DNA from: Neurospora tetraspora
Lineage: Eukaryota > Ascomycota > Sordariomycetes > Sordariales > Sordariaceae
NCBI RefSeq assembly: GCF_033439725.1
Contig: NW_026944387.1
Location: 4,464,001 to 4,528,000, forward strand
Length of the DNA: 64,000 nt
Direction: 5' to 3'
The notes beneath the pieces are model-generated. The model saw only the letters and a list, made by a program, of their open reading frames with translations, made no database searches and was not told the DNA's origin. Each line of letters starts with the position of its first letter. The first letter of the stretch is position 1. Shown in pieces: positions 25,226 through 36,629 of the stretch. A program made the translations under genes and the position numbers.

Positions 25226-27606
25226 CCATGGACAAATAGACCCATTTCCGTGCGCACATAGTCCCCCCCACATTTATCGCTGAGTCAGCCGCCCAGCCCA
25301 GCCCAGCCGCGCCAACACACCGCGTACAACTGAGGCCACATAATCGATGCCCACGCATCGCCAAATCTACGTCGTTAGCGTCATTTTTTTTACATAAAGT
25401 TATTTAGAGTCATCAATCCAATCAATTATCTACTACTGAGGCAGTTAATACTGTAGTTGAAATTTATTATAGAAAGGAAAGGAGATATTAAATATATATA
25501 AATTTAGCGTCTAAATTTATAAACTAGTAATTACTATACCCTTTTAAAGTAACCTTCGTCGTTAATATATATAACTTTTTCTAAATAATTTGAAACCTCT
25601 TATACGAATTAAGGTAGAATTGACGGCTAAAATTAAAAATAAATATATTATAATCCGGCTAATTAATTACGCTATAAATTCTCTATCTATTATTTAACAC
25701 TTATTTTACTAGGTAAAATAGTTGGCGGCGGCGTCGTTTTTAACCTTATTTGGGTCTTCCTCTTCTAAATTATTATCGATATATTCGTCCGCGTTAGCTT
25801 CATCCTCGGGCGCGGCTACGGGGCCTTTATATAATAGCGGATTAGGGCCGTTATTATCTAAGTCCCGAATAGTTAGCGGGGGATTTAATAAATTAGTATC
25901 GGGGATTAGCTTAATACCCCCTAATTAAACGTAATTTTTTTTAAGATAATAGTTTATATTTTTTATAACGTGCTATATATATAATTGATATAGTACGTCT
26001 AGGTAGGTAGCGATAGCAGCCTTTTTGGACCCTTTATTGAAATTGCTAAGAAAAACGGCGGGGTCTAAGATTTTATAATCGGTTTAAAGCTTCTTTAAGT
26101 AAGCGAACTATTAAATAAAATTATCCTTTCCCTTACCATTAGCGAGGCTAAAAGCGACGTTAAAATCATAGTTTAGGATATTAATACCTATAATATTGAA
26201 TAGGGGAAGGTTAAAGTGGTTAACCTATAAAGAAAAAAAAGGGGTTAATTAAAGACCCTAAATAATTAATAAGGGTAATAATATTTTATATATATTATTT
26301 ATTAATAATACGTGCGGGTTCTTTTTCTATATTTCGATATATTATTCGAAGGTTTAAAAGATTCGTGCTACCTTTTATTAGTTAGGAAAAGTTAGATTTT
26401 AGTATATATAATATTTAATATTGTACGTCGCTTTATATTATTCTAGTAAATCGATAAGTATCGTCGTCGAAGTATAAAGATTATACTTTATATATCGGAT
26501 GCCCTATTAAATATTCTAAACTTCCTAAGCTATAATAGGAATTCGAAGACTACGTAATTCTATAATTAACTAGTTATTAGGGATATTAGGAGGAGGGGCG
26601 ACGTTTTTATCCTCGAAGGTACTATTCAAATAGTAAGTAATTTAATGGGCGCTCATTCTAATAATATTAAATAACCTTTTAACGGCTATATTAATAGCTT
26701 CCTTATAATTATATCGGATTTATTACTAGTAAATAATATTATTAACGAAGTTAATAATATTTAATTTATAATTATAAACGTTATTAATTTCTTTAACGAA
26801 TTATTAATTACCCTACTTTTTCCTCAATACAACTTTTACTTAGTATAAGTAATCGAAGCGCTTCGAAGATATATTTCGAACGCCCTATCTAAAAAACCTA
26901 TAAATACCGCGTAATCTTATAAGGAATCGAAAATAATAATTTTATTATTATAATTTAAAGAAGTAAATAAAGGCCGGGCTAATGTTAATTTTAAAGACTT
27001 TGCTAACTCTAAAGACTTTATTAACTCTAAAAACTTTATTAGTATTAAAAACCTCGCTAGTACTAGAAACTACTATCTAGTAGCACGTTCGCTAGGGGAT
27101 TGCGGTAACCGTGTTCTTACTTATTCGTAAGGGCGGCGGTGGATTAATAACGATAGAAATCTAATAAGAGGAAGCGTACCCCAATTAGAAATAATTGCTC
27201 AAAGCGGAATTAAAGGCATTTTACTAACGATTCTATTTAAATCCTATTAACGCTAATTATCTTAATCGGCTAGGCTCCTAACTTACTTAGGCGGGCGGGC
27301 GAGGTATATTAATAAATACTACGCAAATATTATGTAGTCGAGCATATTATACGAAATAATAATAAAGATAATAGATAATCGCTGTAAATAGTTGCTCAAT
27401 ACTAAGGTAAAGTCTCGCGATAGCTTTATTTAATTGCGCTCAATACTAACGATTGCTAATAGATAGCGCGACAGCGGCGGCGGTTAGGCAGCGATATATA
27501 CGGTGTATTGGCGCGGCTGGGCGGCTGGGCTGGGCGGCTGGGCTTACTTAGCGATAAAATGTGGGGGGGACTATGTGCGCACGGAAATGGGTCTATTTGT
27601 CCATGG
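25226..27606. mobile_element. TIR DNA element with RIP-degraded interior
   Basis: The two ends (about 25226-25335 and 27487-27606) match each other inverted over about 110 bp: both contain ACAAATAGACCC, TTTCCGTGCGCACATAG, a C run, ATTTATCGCT (ATTTTATCGCT on the right) and a GC-rich block of CAGCCGCCCAGCC units. The 2.1 kb between is very AT-rich with no intact long frame. CCATGG sits at both outer edges; as a palindrome it may be the end of the TIR or a 6-bp target duplication. The left arm keeps CAACACACCGCG where the right has CAATACACCGTA, so C-to-T changes are heavier in the right arm. The layout fits a DNA transposon; the superfamily is not readable. Confidence 0.75.
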
Positions 27607-29049
27607 TTTCCGCATGTTTCTGGGGAGAAGAAAAAGTAGAGCTAAGACACTTTTTCTCTTGGCAACTTGACCTCGTTCTCACTTGCTCCGAACGAGGGCT
27701 CGTGATTCTATTCGTTCGGCCATGTCGTCGTCGTCGTCGTCTCCGGTCGTCTCCACGATATACCCATCGCCAAGCCAGCTGCGATATCCGCTGGGATATC
27801 TGTATCCGAATGCGAGATGGGATACGGGGGTGAATGGAGATTTTTCCATCGCTTCTATCGATTCTAGCGCCGGTGGATCGCCTTAACCGATCGCAGGACG
27901 CAGAGCATTGGTCCCCCCGACTGGGTCCGGTTGTTCTGGGCTCCATCCGCATCGGATCCCCGGCACCGGCACGGCGAAAGGCCCGGCGAATTGCGAGTGA
28001 GCTTTGCCCTTTCTGGGGGGGCACTTCCGGAGCTTTGACAGCGCTTTGACTCGCAGACTCGAAAACCCCTGAGAAAATCCGTTGATCTGTTGAAAATCAT
28101 CTCGGCAGAACAACATCCATCGAAAAGCGTGTGGGAATCTGCGGCACCTCCCAAGACTGGACTTTAAGAGTCCTTTTTAGTCCCTTCCGAGTGTCGATCC
28201 GAATGTCTGAAACGATGACGGACTCCAGACTCGACTCCAGTATCATTCTCAATTGTCGATGCTTCGGTCGACAAGTACTGAATCGGCATGGCTTCTTCCC
28301 ACTAAACACAATCCAGATCCATCATCGCGTTAACCGAGATGGAACTTGCACAATGGCAGGCCTCGAACATAGCGCATTGTACTCGCTGTAGTGCTGTAAG
28401 CCATGTAGGTACACCTCGGCACGCAGGTAAGGAAGGCTCCGTGGCCGGTCCCAGGAAAAAGCAATGGTACCTGCATCCCCTCTGCGACCGGCATGACATC
28501 TGTCACATCTGTGATTGGCGATTCGATAGACATGGGCCTCGACCTTGCTTTGGATATCTTGGTAAAGGCATTTGCATTGAATATGAGAGTGGTGGCGTCC
28601 AGTGTTTTTGGATCTTGAGAATCTCGTGAAAAACGAGGCGTGCGGAGAGGCGAGTTTGAGAGGTTCTGGTGGTTTATGTCAGCATCACGGAACGGACCAC
28701 GGGACGGCACGGAGAGGAACTCCGGCGATGTCCTTCATATCAAAAAGTTCAAAGGAAACAACCAGGGACTCGAGGACTCTCGAAGACGACACAACGGGAG
28801 ATAGACATGAGGGGAACTGGGGAAGGAGTGACCTGTCATTTTTCTTTTCTTTTCTTCTCTTTCTTTTCACAAGCGACTGGGGTCTGGATGCAAATCCCTT
28901 GCATCTCGCAGTCCGGAATCTGAAATCTGACATCTGCTCGCTCTGACAGCCACCGACACTGCCTTGGGAGATGACTGCACAGGCAACGTGCAAGCGAACA
29001 GTGCCGAAGTGCACAACTGAGAAGCAATGCACACACCAAGCTCGGTAAA
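27607..29049. other. Gene-poor stretch, nothing recognised
   Basis: Short frames only, on both strands, without conserved motifs. Confidence 0.5.
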
Positions 29050-29181
29050 AAGTCCCCCGAAACTGCATGACCCCTACTTTGCAAATACACCAAAAGCTGC
29101 CCTCTAACGGCATACGATGGCGTGGTCAGAAATCCGCCAAAAGCCGGCTCCGCATTCTGCATATGTGGTAGTTATTGCATA
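29050..29181 (+). repeat. Diverged repeat, copy 1 (inverted to 32101-32240)
   Basis: About 130 bp that match the reverse complement of 32101-32240. Shared blocks are GAAACTGCAT, ACCCCTA, ATACACCAAAAG, GCGTGGTCA and CATTCTGCATAT. Identity is clearly below that of a fresh duplicate. It is probably a copy of a short dispersed element. Confidence 0.75.
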
Positions 29182-30754
29182 GGATCTGAGTGGCAGCACC
29201 CCTTGTTGTCTGAGTTACATGCAGAATCCGGGGTAATAAGGTGACTGTGCACAGCAAGCACAGCTGAGATTGATTACTGTGCCTGCTTACCTACCCGAGC
29301 TGCCTTACCTTTCAGCTGCATGCCTACCTCTAGTAATCGAAGGAGGTGATGGATACGATGTCGATATTGCCGGACTGACTTACCATCTCGTCCACCGCAC
29401 TACTGCACTGAACACTCGGCCAGTTCCGTAATCAAAACTTCTTCTTCGGTTTTGTTTCTCTCCCCCACAACACCAAGATCACCGACAGGCGTGTCCCTTG
29501 TTAACCATCACCCGTCATCACAAATTGACAGCCGACGTACCCCAGCTCACCTAGCATCCACATCCACGCGTGCCGTACAATGCCCAATGGCACTAGGACC
29601 AGCGGACATGACCGACGACATGATACCCAAGACAAACATTATAAACCCAAAGATTGTTCGGAGAGAAAACTTCAAGGATGATTGCTGGATCCAAGTTTTG
29701 TTGACCTTTGAAAGTTTTCTTTGACTCCATCCGCAATTCCACATGGTCATTGTGCAGCTGGCGCGAGAGGGAAGTGGTGTGTGAAGATGTTGATGGCGAT
29801 GGATGAAGGTGCGCGCGCCTGATCATCGCTCTGATGGAAGTCAACAAGACGTTCGGTTCCGATGCCGGTGGTCTTGGTGTTGGTGTTCTACGGATTTGTT
29901 GTTGTTCGACGGGAGGACATTCGGTGTATTGCTCACCGTTTTCCTCCTGCAGTTCCTTCCCGTCCTCCCGTCGTCTTGTTGCATTGCATACCTGTACGAT
30001 CCTGCATATGGTGAGTTCTACCCGCCTGCACGTTATGTTCTGCTTGGTTGCATGGGAGCCTCAATGCAGAAGGATAATGCATCTATCCCGTGCCCGATCA
30101 CTTGAAAGGTCGAGAAAACCCCGAAAATCAATCCAAGGTGATGTGAGTGCCTGATGATGTTGAATATCGGCCGTGTCCTTGATGTCTTCCAATCTGTTGT
30201 TGTCATCGCCGGTATCAAACATGCCGTTGCCCGTTTCCTTATAAGTTCCAACCCCAACTCCTTTCCCCCCGACCTCCCTTTTGAGTACCATCCCAACCCA
30301 GTCGTTTTGTTGGTACAGTCTTTGGTTTTCCGCCGTTTCCCCCGTTCGAATACAGTCTTGTCCGTTCCCAAAGCCGTTTCCATGCAATCTCGGCTCCAGT
30401 TATGCCCACGAAAGCCCAACGCCAGTTGTGCCCGTAATCCAGAAGCCATCAACCAATACTCCAAACCAATGTCGTTGTGTGTGTGCTCGATGGGATTTCG
30501 TCCTCCTGCACAATCTGTTGTGATCCCATCACCCAATTCCCTCTTTCCACCAGCGTTGTCGTCTCCATGTCGGCATGTGAATCCATCGCAACCACTCGTA
30601 CCTTGTCGAAAGTCTGTCAACCTCCCGATATATATATATATACGGGGATTTACACCCCCAGAATGTTAGCACGCGGGCTTAGTCCACAAACCTCACCCGT
30701 CGCTTTCCGGAATCCAATGCGCGGAGCAGCCCGGACCTTGGGCCAACTCGGCCC
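29182..30754. other. Gene-poor stretch
   Basis: Overlapping frames of 60-195 codons on both strands, none with a recognised motif. An alternating TA run lies at about 30632-30644. Confidence 0.5.
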
Positions 30755-32372
30755 CTAAACGTCCGTCCTCCTCAGCATAGCTTGTTCCAGTTAGTAGCAT
30801 CCCACACCCACTCTTCCATCGATCGCAAGGGAACATGGAAGGTCACCCAAAGGGGCGTGACATAGACGCCGAGAAAACAACTTACCAACAGTGAAATCCA
30901 CCTCCGCCGGCGTGATGCTTCCGCTGGTCCCCGGGTCCGAACTGATATTTCCTCCCTGCGCCGACCCCACAGAAAGGTGCGAGTTTCCGCGCTGGTGCAT
31001 TCCCGGCCTCCCTCCCACTCCCTGGCCGTGGCTGTTCTCGGCCGCAGGAGGGGGCCCCCTCTGCTTATTCTTCTTGGCTTCGCGCTTGATCTCCCTTCTG
31101 TCCTTCCTGATGAAGTGTCCGTCCCTTCTGATTTGGTCTTCGACTTTCGGGACGAGATTGCCGAGGACGGTTCCGAGGAGGGAGACGTTCTCGGCGTCGC
31201 GAGGCACGATGTGGCCGAGTCCGTGATCGTACATGACTGCGCTGCTCGGGTCGCAGACGTTGAATAAGGCGACTGCGGAGGAGAGGAAGGCGTCGTCGCA
31301 GCCGAAGATGTGGAGGGTCGGGATGCCGATGACTGCGCCGACTTCGTCGAACAGTTGCGCGGTGATGCGCTTGTTACCTTCGAACTTCAGGGGCGGTGCG
31401 CCCGCGATGAAGATAGCAAACTACAGTTGTTGTTCCCGGTTCGTCAGCGTTTTGCAATGTAAATGGGGTAGGCATACCCCCGCATTATACCGCTAATGAG
31501 ATCTGGAAAGGGACCTGCATACCGCCGCCATACCGGGGCATGCAGAGTTAGTAAACGACGCAGATATCCCGTACAACGTGGGAATAAATTCCACTCGCAG
31601 GTACACGGTCACATACCTTGATCCTTCTCTCCCTCCCCTTCTCCCTCATGCACCGCTCCTGCTCTTCCACGATCGCGCTCGCCGCCACCATCGCGCCCTC
31701 GCTGTAGCCAAGGATGGCATCGATCTCCGGGTCGTCATCGATCGTCTGGAACACCCCGTCCAGAGCCTCGCGCCAAGCCTCCTGGTGCCAGTCCTCCTCT
31801 ACGGTCGCGCCCTGCAGCTGGCGCATTGTGTCTTCGGGGTTCAGGCCACGCGGCACGTGGCGCAGCCGGCGTAGAGTTTCGAAGGCATCGCCGTTGGAGA
31901 CGTCGAGGAAGCGGTAGAGAGGGGGCTTGCCGAAGTAGTCTTCCCAACCGGGGGGCGGGGCAACTTCATGTGTGCCTTGGGAGTAGGTGAAGGAGCCGAG
32001 ACCACGGCGTTTGAATTCTTCGGCGAGAGGACCGAATTGGACTTCGAAGTTCTGCGAAGGGGGCGAGAGCTGTCAGTAATTGTTGTCTTGGATAAAAGTA
32101 CAATGCACCAACTGGCAGATATGCAGAATGGGGAGCTGGCTTTGATGGCAGACATGGGTTTTTGACCACGCTGGGGGATGCAGTTAGACGACATCTTTTG
32201 GTGTATGTGCAGAATAGGGGTTATGCAGTTTCAGGGAACTCTACTGCATATTTTGGAGAAAAGGGAGAAAAACAAAGGATACAGGGGGAAAAAAAGGAGG
32301 GAAAAAAAAGGAGAGCATGGATTTACGGGCCTTTGCGCTGCCGTAGGCTCCGGGGAGGCAGAGAAACTTCAT
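30755..32372 (-). CDS. FSH-type serine hydrolase
   Basis: Exons: start exon 32331-32372 (MKFLCLPGAYGSAK), 31617-32051, 30886-31420 and a short last exon about 30755-30780; about 345 residues. It belongs to the FSH1 alpha/beta-hydrolase family: strand plus LCLPG oxyanion loop at the N-terminus, nucleophile Ser in GYSEGAM, TLHIFGCDD for the acid, and His in GLGHIVPRD. The C-terminal 100 residues (KNKQRGPPP onward) are basic and disordered. Introns 2 and 3 are normal. Intron 1 is uncertain: the first GT lies 4 nt beyond the AAG codon and puts the join one base out of frame. A GC donor two codons earlier would keep the frame. That intron carries copy 2 of the 130-bp repeat. The last exon is a best guess. 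The gene is divergent from the PKS, 4.3 kb away. Confidence 0.7.
32101..32240 (-). repeat. Diverged repeat, copy 2, inside intron 1 of the FSH gene
   Basis: Reverse-complement match to 29050-29181 (see there). It fills the middle of the first intron of the FSH hydrolase gene and is about half its length. Confidence 0.75.
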
Positions 32373-33365
32373 CTTGGTTTGCTTGTCTCGTGGAGGTCTT
32401 TCCTTCCCGTCTTTCGATACCCAAAGTCGTCAATTTAACTGTTATCCTCGAACAAAGGGTCAGTTGGCCACAAGAACAAAGCGAAGAGGACTGTTGAGAG
32501 AATGAACTTAACTTGACACCCTTTCCGATCAATTGTTGCGGCTGACCGTGCCGTTATTATGCCCTTTCCTTCCTGGTGTTGTTGGGGCCCGCTGTATGGT
32601 GTTGTTAGGCCATACAGCGGGCGTTAGTTCGTATGATACTGGGGCTTCAGCAAATATCAGACGATGAGATCCCTTGTTCGCGGATTTCGCGTGATTAATC
32701 TGTATTGTGGGCGTTTTCTCAGATGATACTGCGTCGTTCAGCCCATACCAGGCCGCGAGGAAGTCGAGCCCATATCAGGCGGCGACGAAGTCTAATCCCA
32801 CAAACCTACCTTAGTCTCGAGAAATTGGGACTAAGAACTGCGGGGTTCAAACCATCGAAAAACATGGAGAGCATGCCTGGCGTGTTCGTAGCATCGAATT
32901 GTGTTGAGGTGGCGCAGCATGCCTAGCCGCCGTTCGACGAGTCATTAGTGCCATGCATTTTCCGCCCCTCCCATCAGTAGATAGATGTTATAGTCTGGCC
33001 ATTGCTTTCGACTAATAGCCTCATTGAATCATATCACCATCTTCGATCAGTATCTGTTGTACGGCTTCAACAGATCGTTGGGGCAGGAGACATCGAAGGT
33101 TTGACCGATCTCGAGAGGAGACGACAAATTTTTTTTGCCGCCGAACATATGTAGAGGTAATGTAATATGCCCGTGGAGTCGTGATAACATGCTTTTTGTC
33201 GGCTGGAGACATGCTGACGGGAGAGATGTAGCGTGGCGGCGCTCGTGAAAACTTGTTTGCTTCCGGGTTTTCTTCCAGTTCTTCTCCTTTTTTTTTTTTT
33301 TTTCATCGAGAGGAGGCTGGCTGGCGGACATCATGATATGACACTCGATTTAATTGCTCTCCCCC
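32373..33365. other. Intergenic, nothing recognised
   Basis: Upstream region of the FSH gene and gene-poor sequence with a T-run near 33288-33303. Confidence 0.5.
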
Positions 33366-33369
33366 TCCC

Positions 33370-34168
33370 CTCAGTGTCCTCCTCCTCCCCTCAGTGTCCT
33401 TTTCATTCCCTCCCTACTACCACTGGACCACTCTCTTTGGCTGAGCCCATGTGTGCTCTGTTGGGCAACACCTGAGAGGTATGGCTGGAGCTTTGTTTTC
33501 GGATTGAGGCTTCGAGTGTTCGTTGCTATTCGAGATTGTGTACGAGTGTTGCTATTCGAGATTGTGTACCGAAGAAACTCGCGAAATTCGCCATAGCTCC
33601 ATCCCTCTTTGAGCGCCGGGCAGGGCAGAACGCGGCGCTCCGTAAGCACGCATACGCCAGCAGAAGTATCTGTCCAGTTAGTGAAAACTCGACGACAACC
33701 GCCTACTACTCTAATTTGCGCGCGTTTTAATGTACAGGCACGGGCTTGCCATGTATGAACCAAGCTGAAGAGGCCCGCACGGACACTAGTCCATCTAGCC
33801 CAGGTGTGCTGTTTCCTTTACTTCTATGCTTGAGTGTCCTGTTCTCTACTTCCCCGGACCTGTTTCCTTTACTTCTATGCTCGAATGTCCTGTTCTCTGC
33901 TTCCCCGGACCTCCGCCACGGAGCAATGCTCCTGAGCATCATCGTGCTGACCAGTATATAATGGCAAACAGGAATAGGAACACTCGTACACGACTCGTAC
34001 ACGACGCGTCTACGACTCGAAGAACACCCGAACTCGAAGCCAGAATCCGAATACAAAGCTCCAGCCCTACCTCTCAGGTGTTTCCCAACAGAGCACATAC
34101 GGGCACGGGCTCAACCAAAGAGAATGGTCCAGTGGTAGTAGGGAGGGGAGGAGAAGGGCACTGAGGGC
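33370..34168. repeat. Large imperfect inverted repeat
   Basis: 33370-33550 matches the reverse complement of 33968-34168 with small gaps. Shared blocks are CCTCCCTACTACCACTGGACC, CTCTTTGG, TGTGCTCTGTTGGG, ACACCTGAGAGGTA and GGCTGGAGCTTTG. The 420-bp loop holds a tandem duplication (33810-33911). No coding capacity was seen. It could form a large hairpin; it may be a foldback element or repeated local rearrangement. Confidence 0.8.
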
Positions 34169-34377
34169 AGCCCAAAATCGTCGAGTGTGCAATAGAAGCT
34201 TAAGCTGTCACGCTGTCTCAGGCGGCACCGACAGTCGTCTAGTCGCAAACTATAATCATCCAACGTACTCCGACATTAACAACCACATCATATCCACGCA
34301 GTCGAGTAGGAACACTCGTACCGAAGAAACTCGCGAAATTCGCCATAGCTCCATCCCTCTTTGAGCGCTGGGCAGGG
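33566..34377 (+). repeat. Pair of 60-bp direct repeats
   Basis: 33566-33625 and 34318-34377 are identical except for one C/T change (GAGCGCCGGG against GAGCGCTGGG). The first copy starts right after the left arm of the large inverted repeat, the second just outside its right arm. Confidence 0.9.
33810..33911 (+). repeat. 51-bp tandem duplication
   Basis: Units 33810-33860 and 33861-33911 start TGTTTCCTTTACTTCTATGC and differ by a few transitions. It lies in the loop of the large inverted repeat. Confidence 0.9.
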
Positions 34378-36629
34378 GGGAGATCTATGGTTGAGTAGGA
34401 TCAGAGAAATAGTTGGCGTTCACATCAATGTCCGAATAGCTTCTTGTGATCGTGATCCACATTTATCAGTCCGGCACGCAGGGTTGAAGGTGTCCGACAA
34501 CCACCCATCTGCTCTTCGACGGCTGCTAAGCATCTGGCAGAGGTTATATGGTGTGCAGGCCAGCCTGAGCTGAATATGACTTCATGCTGCAATGAGCTCC
34601 GAGGGGCGATGCCTTGCCCACGACTCCTGGTCGGGAAGTTGGAAGGCGAATGCAGGTACGTGAGCGAGGTCAGCTGAAGTGGGCAGGTATCGGGTGAAGT
34701 CGACGCGGGGCAGGAAATATTGTTAAAGCGAAGGCGCTGTCGAGATGCGTCGAGGCGAAAAGAGATGGTTCGAGACAGACATGCCGTCGCCTTCGTGGGT
34801 CAGTTGTTGTTGTTGGAGGGAGCGAGCTGATTGGGGGTCCCGGGGTGAGGAAAGGACTCGGACGCAGTTGTCGGAGAAGAACGAAAGGCTTCGGAAGCTT
34901 CTTTGTGTCGGGAAGGGATCAACTTGAGTCCGAGCAACTCGCGTTCGATTTCTTCGGATGTCTGAGACTCCGATGCAAATAAAGTGGCGTGGCCATGTTT
35001 CTGCACGGGCTGCATGCTGCATCTAGTAATAGTCTTTTTATAGCTGGCACATGTTATCTGATCAAGGGTTTGCAACGTCGTGTGGCTGGCACTTGCCTCA
35101 TGTGCTAACCAAATCTGCTGCCCTGATCTGCCCCCCTCATATGTTGCCCAAATGTGCTCTATCATTCTCGGCGCGAGAAGTGAGCTCCTCGGAAGTGGAA
35201 GAATCTGAAGGCCGTACGCCAGAGGTTGTTAGGAAGCCTTGATGGCCATATCCGCTTCAGGGTGAAGCCAGCAAAACCGACCTCTCTAGCCGTGAAGTGT
35301 GGTCCAGATACACATATCGAAACCACGTGGTTGAGTGTCTGGTTGTCTGATGGGTATGGCCCAAAGGGGTGAAGGGTTTGTTGGTGCTACTGGAAGAACA
35401 TGTAAGCAAGGTATGTGATCAACGAATGAGAATGACATGCAGGCAGCTTGGATACTAAATTTCGGTTTGGGGTTTTGGAGAGCTTCGAGCAGTCTGTAAT
35501 GCTGCATGTTCTTGAGTATGGCACAATTAGCCAAGTCCCGAAGCCCATTTGCCCGAGTTTCCATGGTAAAGGCATCAAGCACACGGCATTCTTCTTGCGG
35601 GGATAGAGTGATGACGCACGGGCGGCTTCCGAACGGCATATCACATGGAGCTGAACTCACCGTGTTGGGAATGTTGCGGCTCGAGTGGTCTGCTGTCATA
35701 CCGTGAACCTGATGTTTCAAGTAAGGCAACTCAACTGCAATTTGTTAGATGTGCGCGACATGAAGGCTGTTGACATGAAGGCTGTGGACATGAAGGCTGT
35801 GATCCGAGAACCTGGATAGGCACTTACCTGCGAGATGACCCGACGCTGCGCTAGATCTCCGAATCTGGTCACCGTGTCCAAACATTCTCTTCCCTCCTGC
35901 CCTTGTGATCTCTTCGGCGGTTCAGAGAAAGGTCTGGTGTTCAAAGTCGAAGGAAAGCGATGTGAGGAAGTGAAAGGAAGCAATTGTAGTGATAGGATTC
36001 TCGGGATTAGTGATGTCTCTGCCGCTTGTCTTGCCGTCGCTGGTTGGTGCCTCGTGGATTTCCCGTGAAGTTGAAGTGTCACAAAGAAAAGCCATGAACG
36101 AGGCAAGTCCGGGAAGCCATGGGCAGTTCCGTCCAAGATCCCTGCCACCCCATGCTGTGTAGTTCGGCAGTAACCGCTGCAACAACGTAAGCTGCTTGCA
36201 GATGTCTGCAAGCAGCTATGGGATGACATCGGGCGAGAGCGCGATGACCCGACAGTCTGTCACCTGTCAACCCCCAAGTTCGTTGTGGCTGTACACGTGG
36301 CTGTCAACTCTTTAAAAGAACTGACCCTCGAGACTCACTACTCATCTCATCTCTCAGACGGTTAGCAAACGCCTCATTGACGAGGGAACCACCAAATCGA
36401 CCGACGCTTCGATCAAGCCACCATCAAATTTCCAGCAGCCAATCTTCGTCGTTGATGGTCGTCGTTCTCTTCGGCCCTCGTTAAAGGCTTCCCTCTCTTT
36501 TCACCTCACTTAATCTCTTATCATCTCTTTTCAGTCCGTTTCATTTTCATTCTCACTTCCTCTCTCATTTCATTCCTCTTTTCCAACATTTCCAACGACT
36601 CGTCATAACACACCCGTCAACCGATCAAG
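34378..36629. other. Upstream region of the PKS, no gene supported
   Basis: Only short frames. From about 36480 to 36600 the plus strand is CT-rich, as in fungal 5' leader sequences before a start codon. Confidence 0.55.
35757..35801 (+). repeat. 15-bp tandem repeat, 3 copies
   Basis: GACATGAAGGCTGTT followed by two copies ending in G instead of T. Confidence 0.95.

Noticed and set aside
25722-25928. Ser/Gly-rich frame inside the second AT-rich island
   Set aside because: Short remnant in a degraded element; no family recognised.
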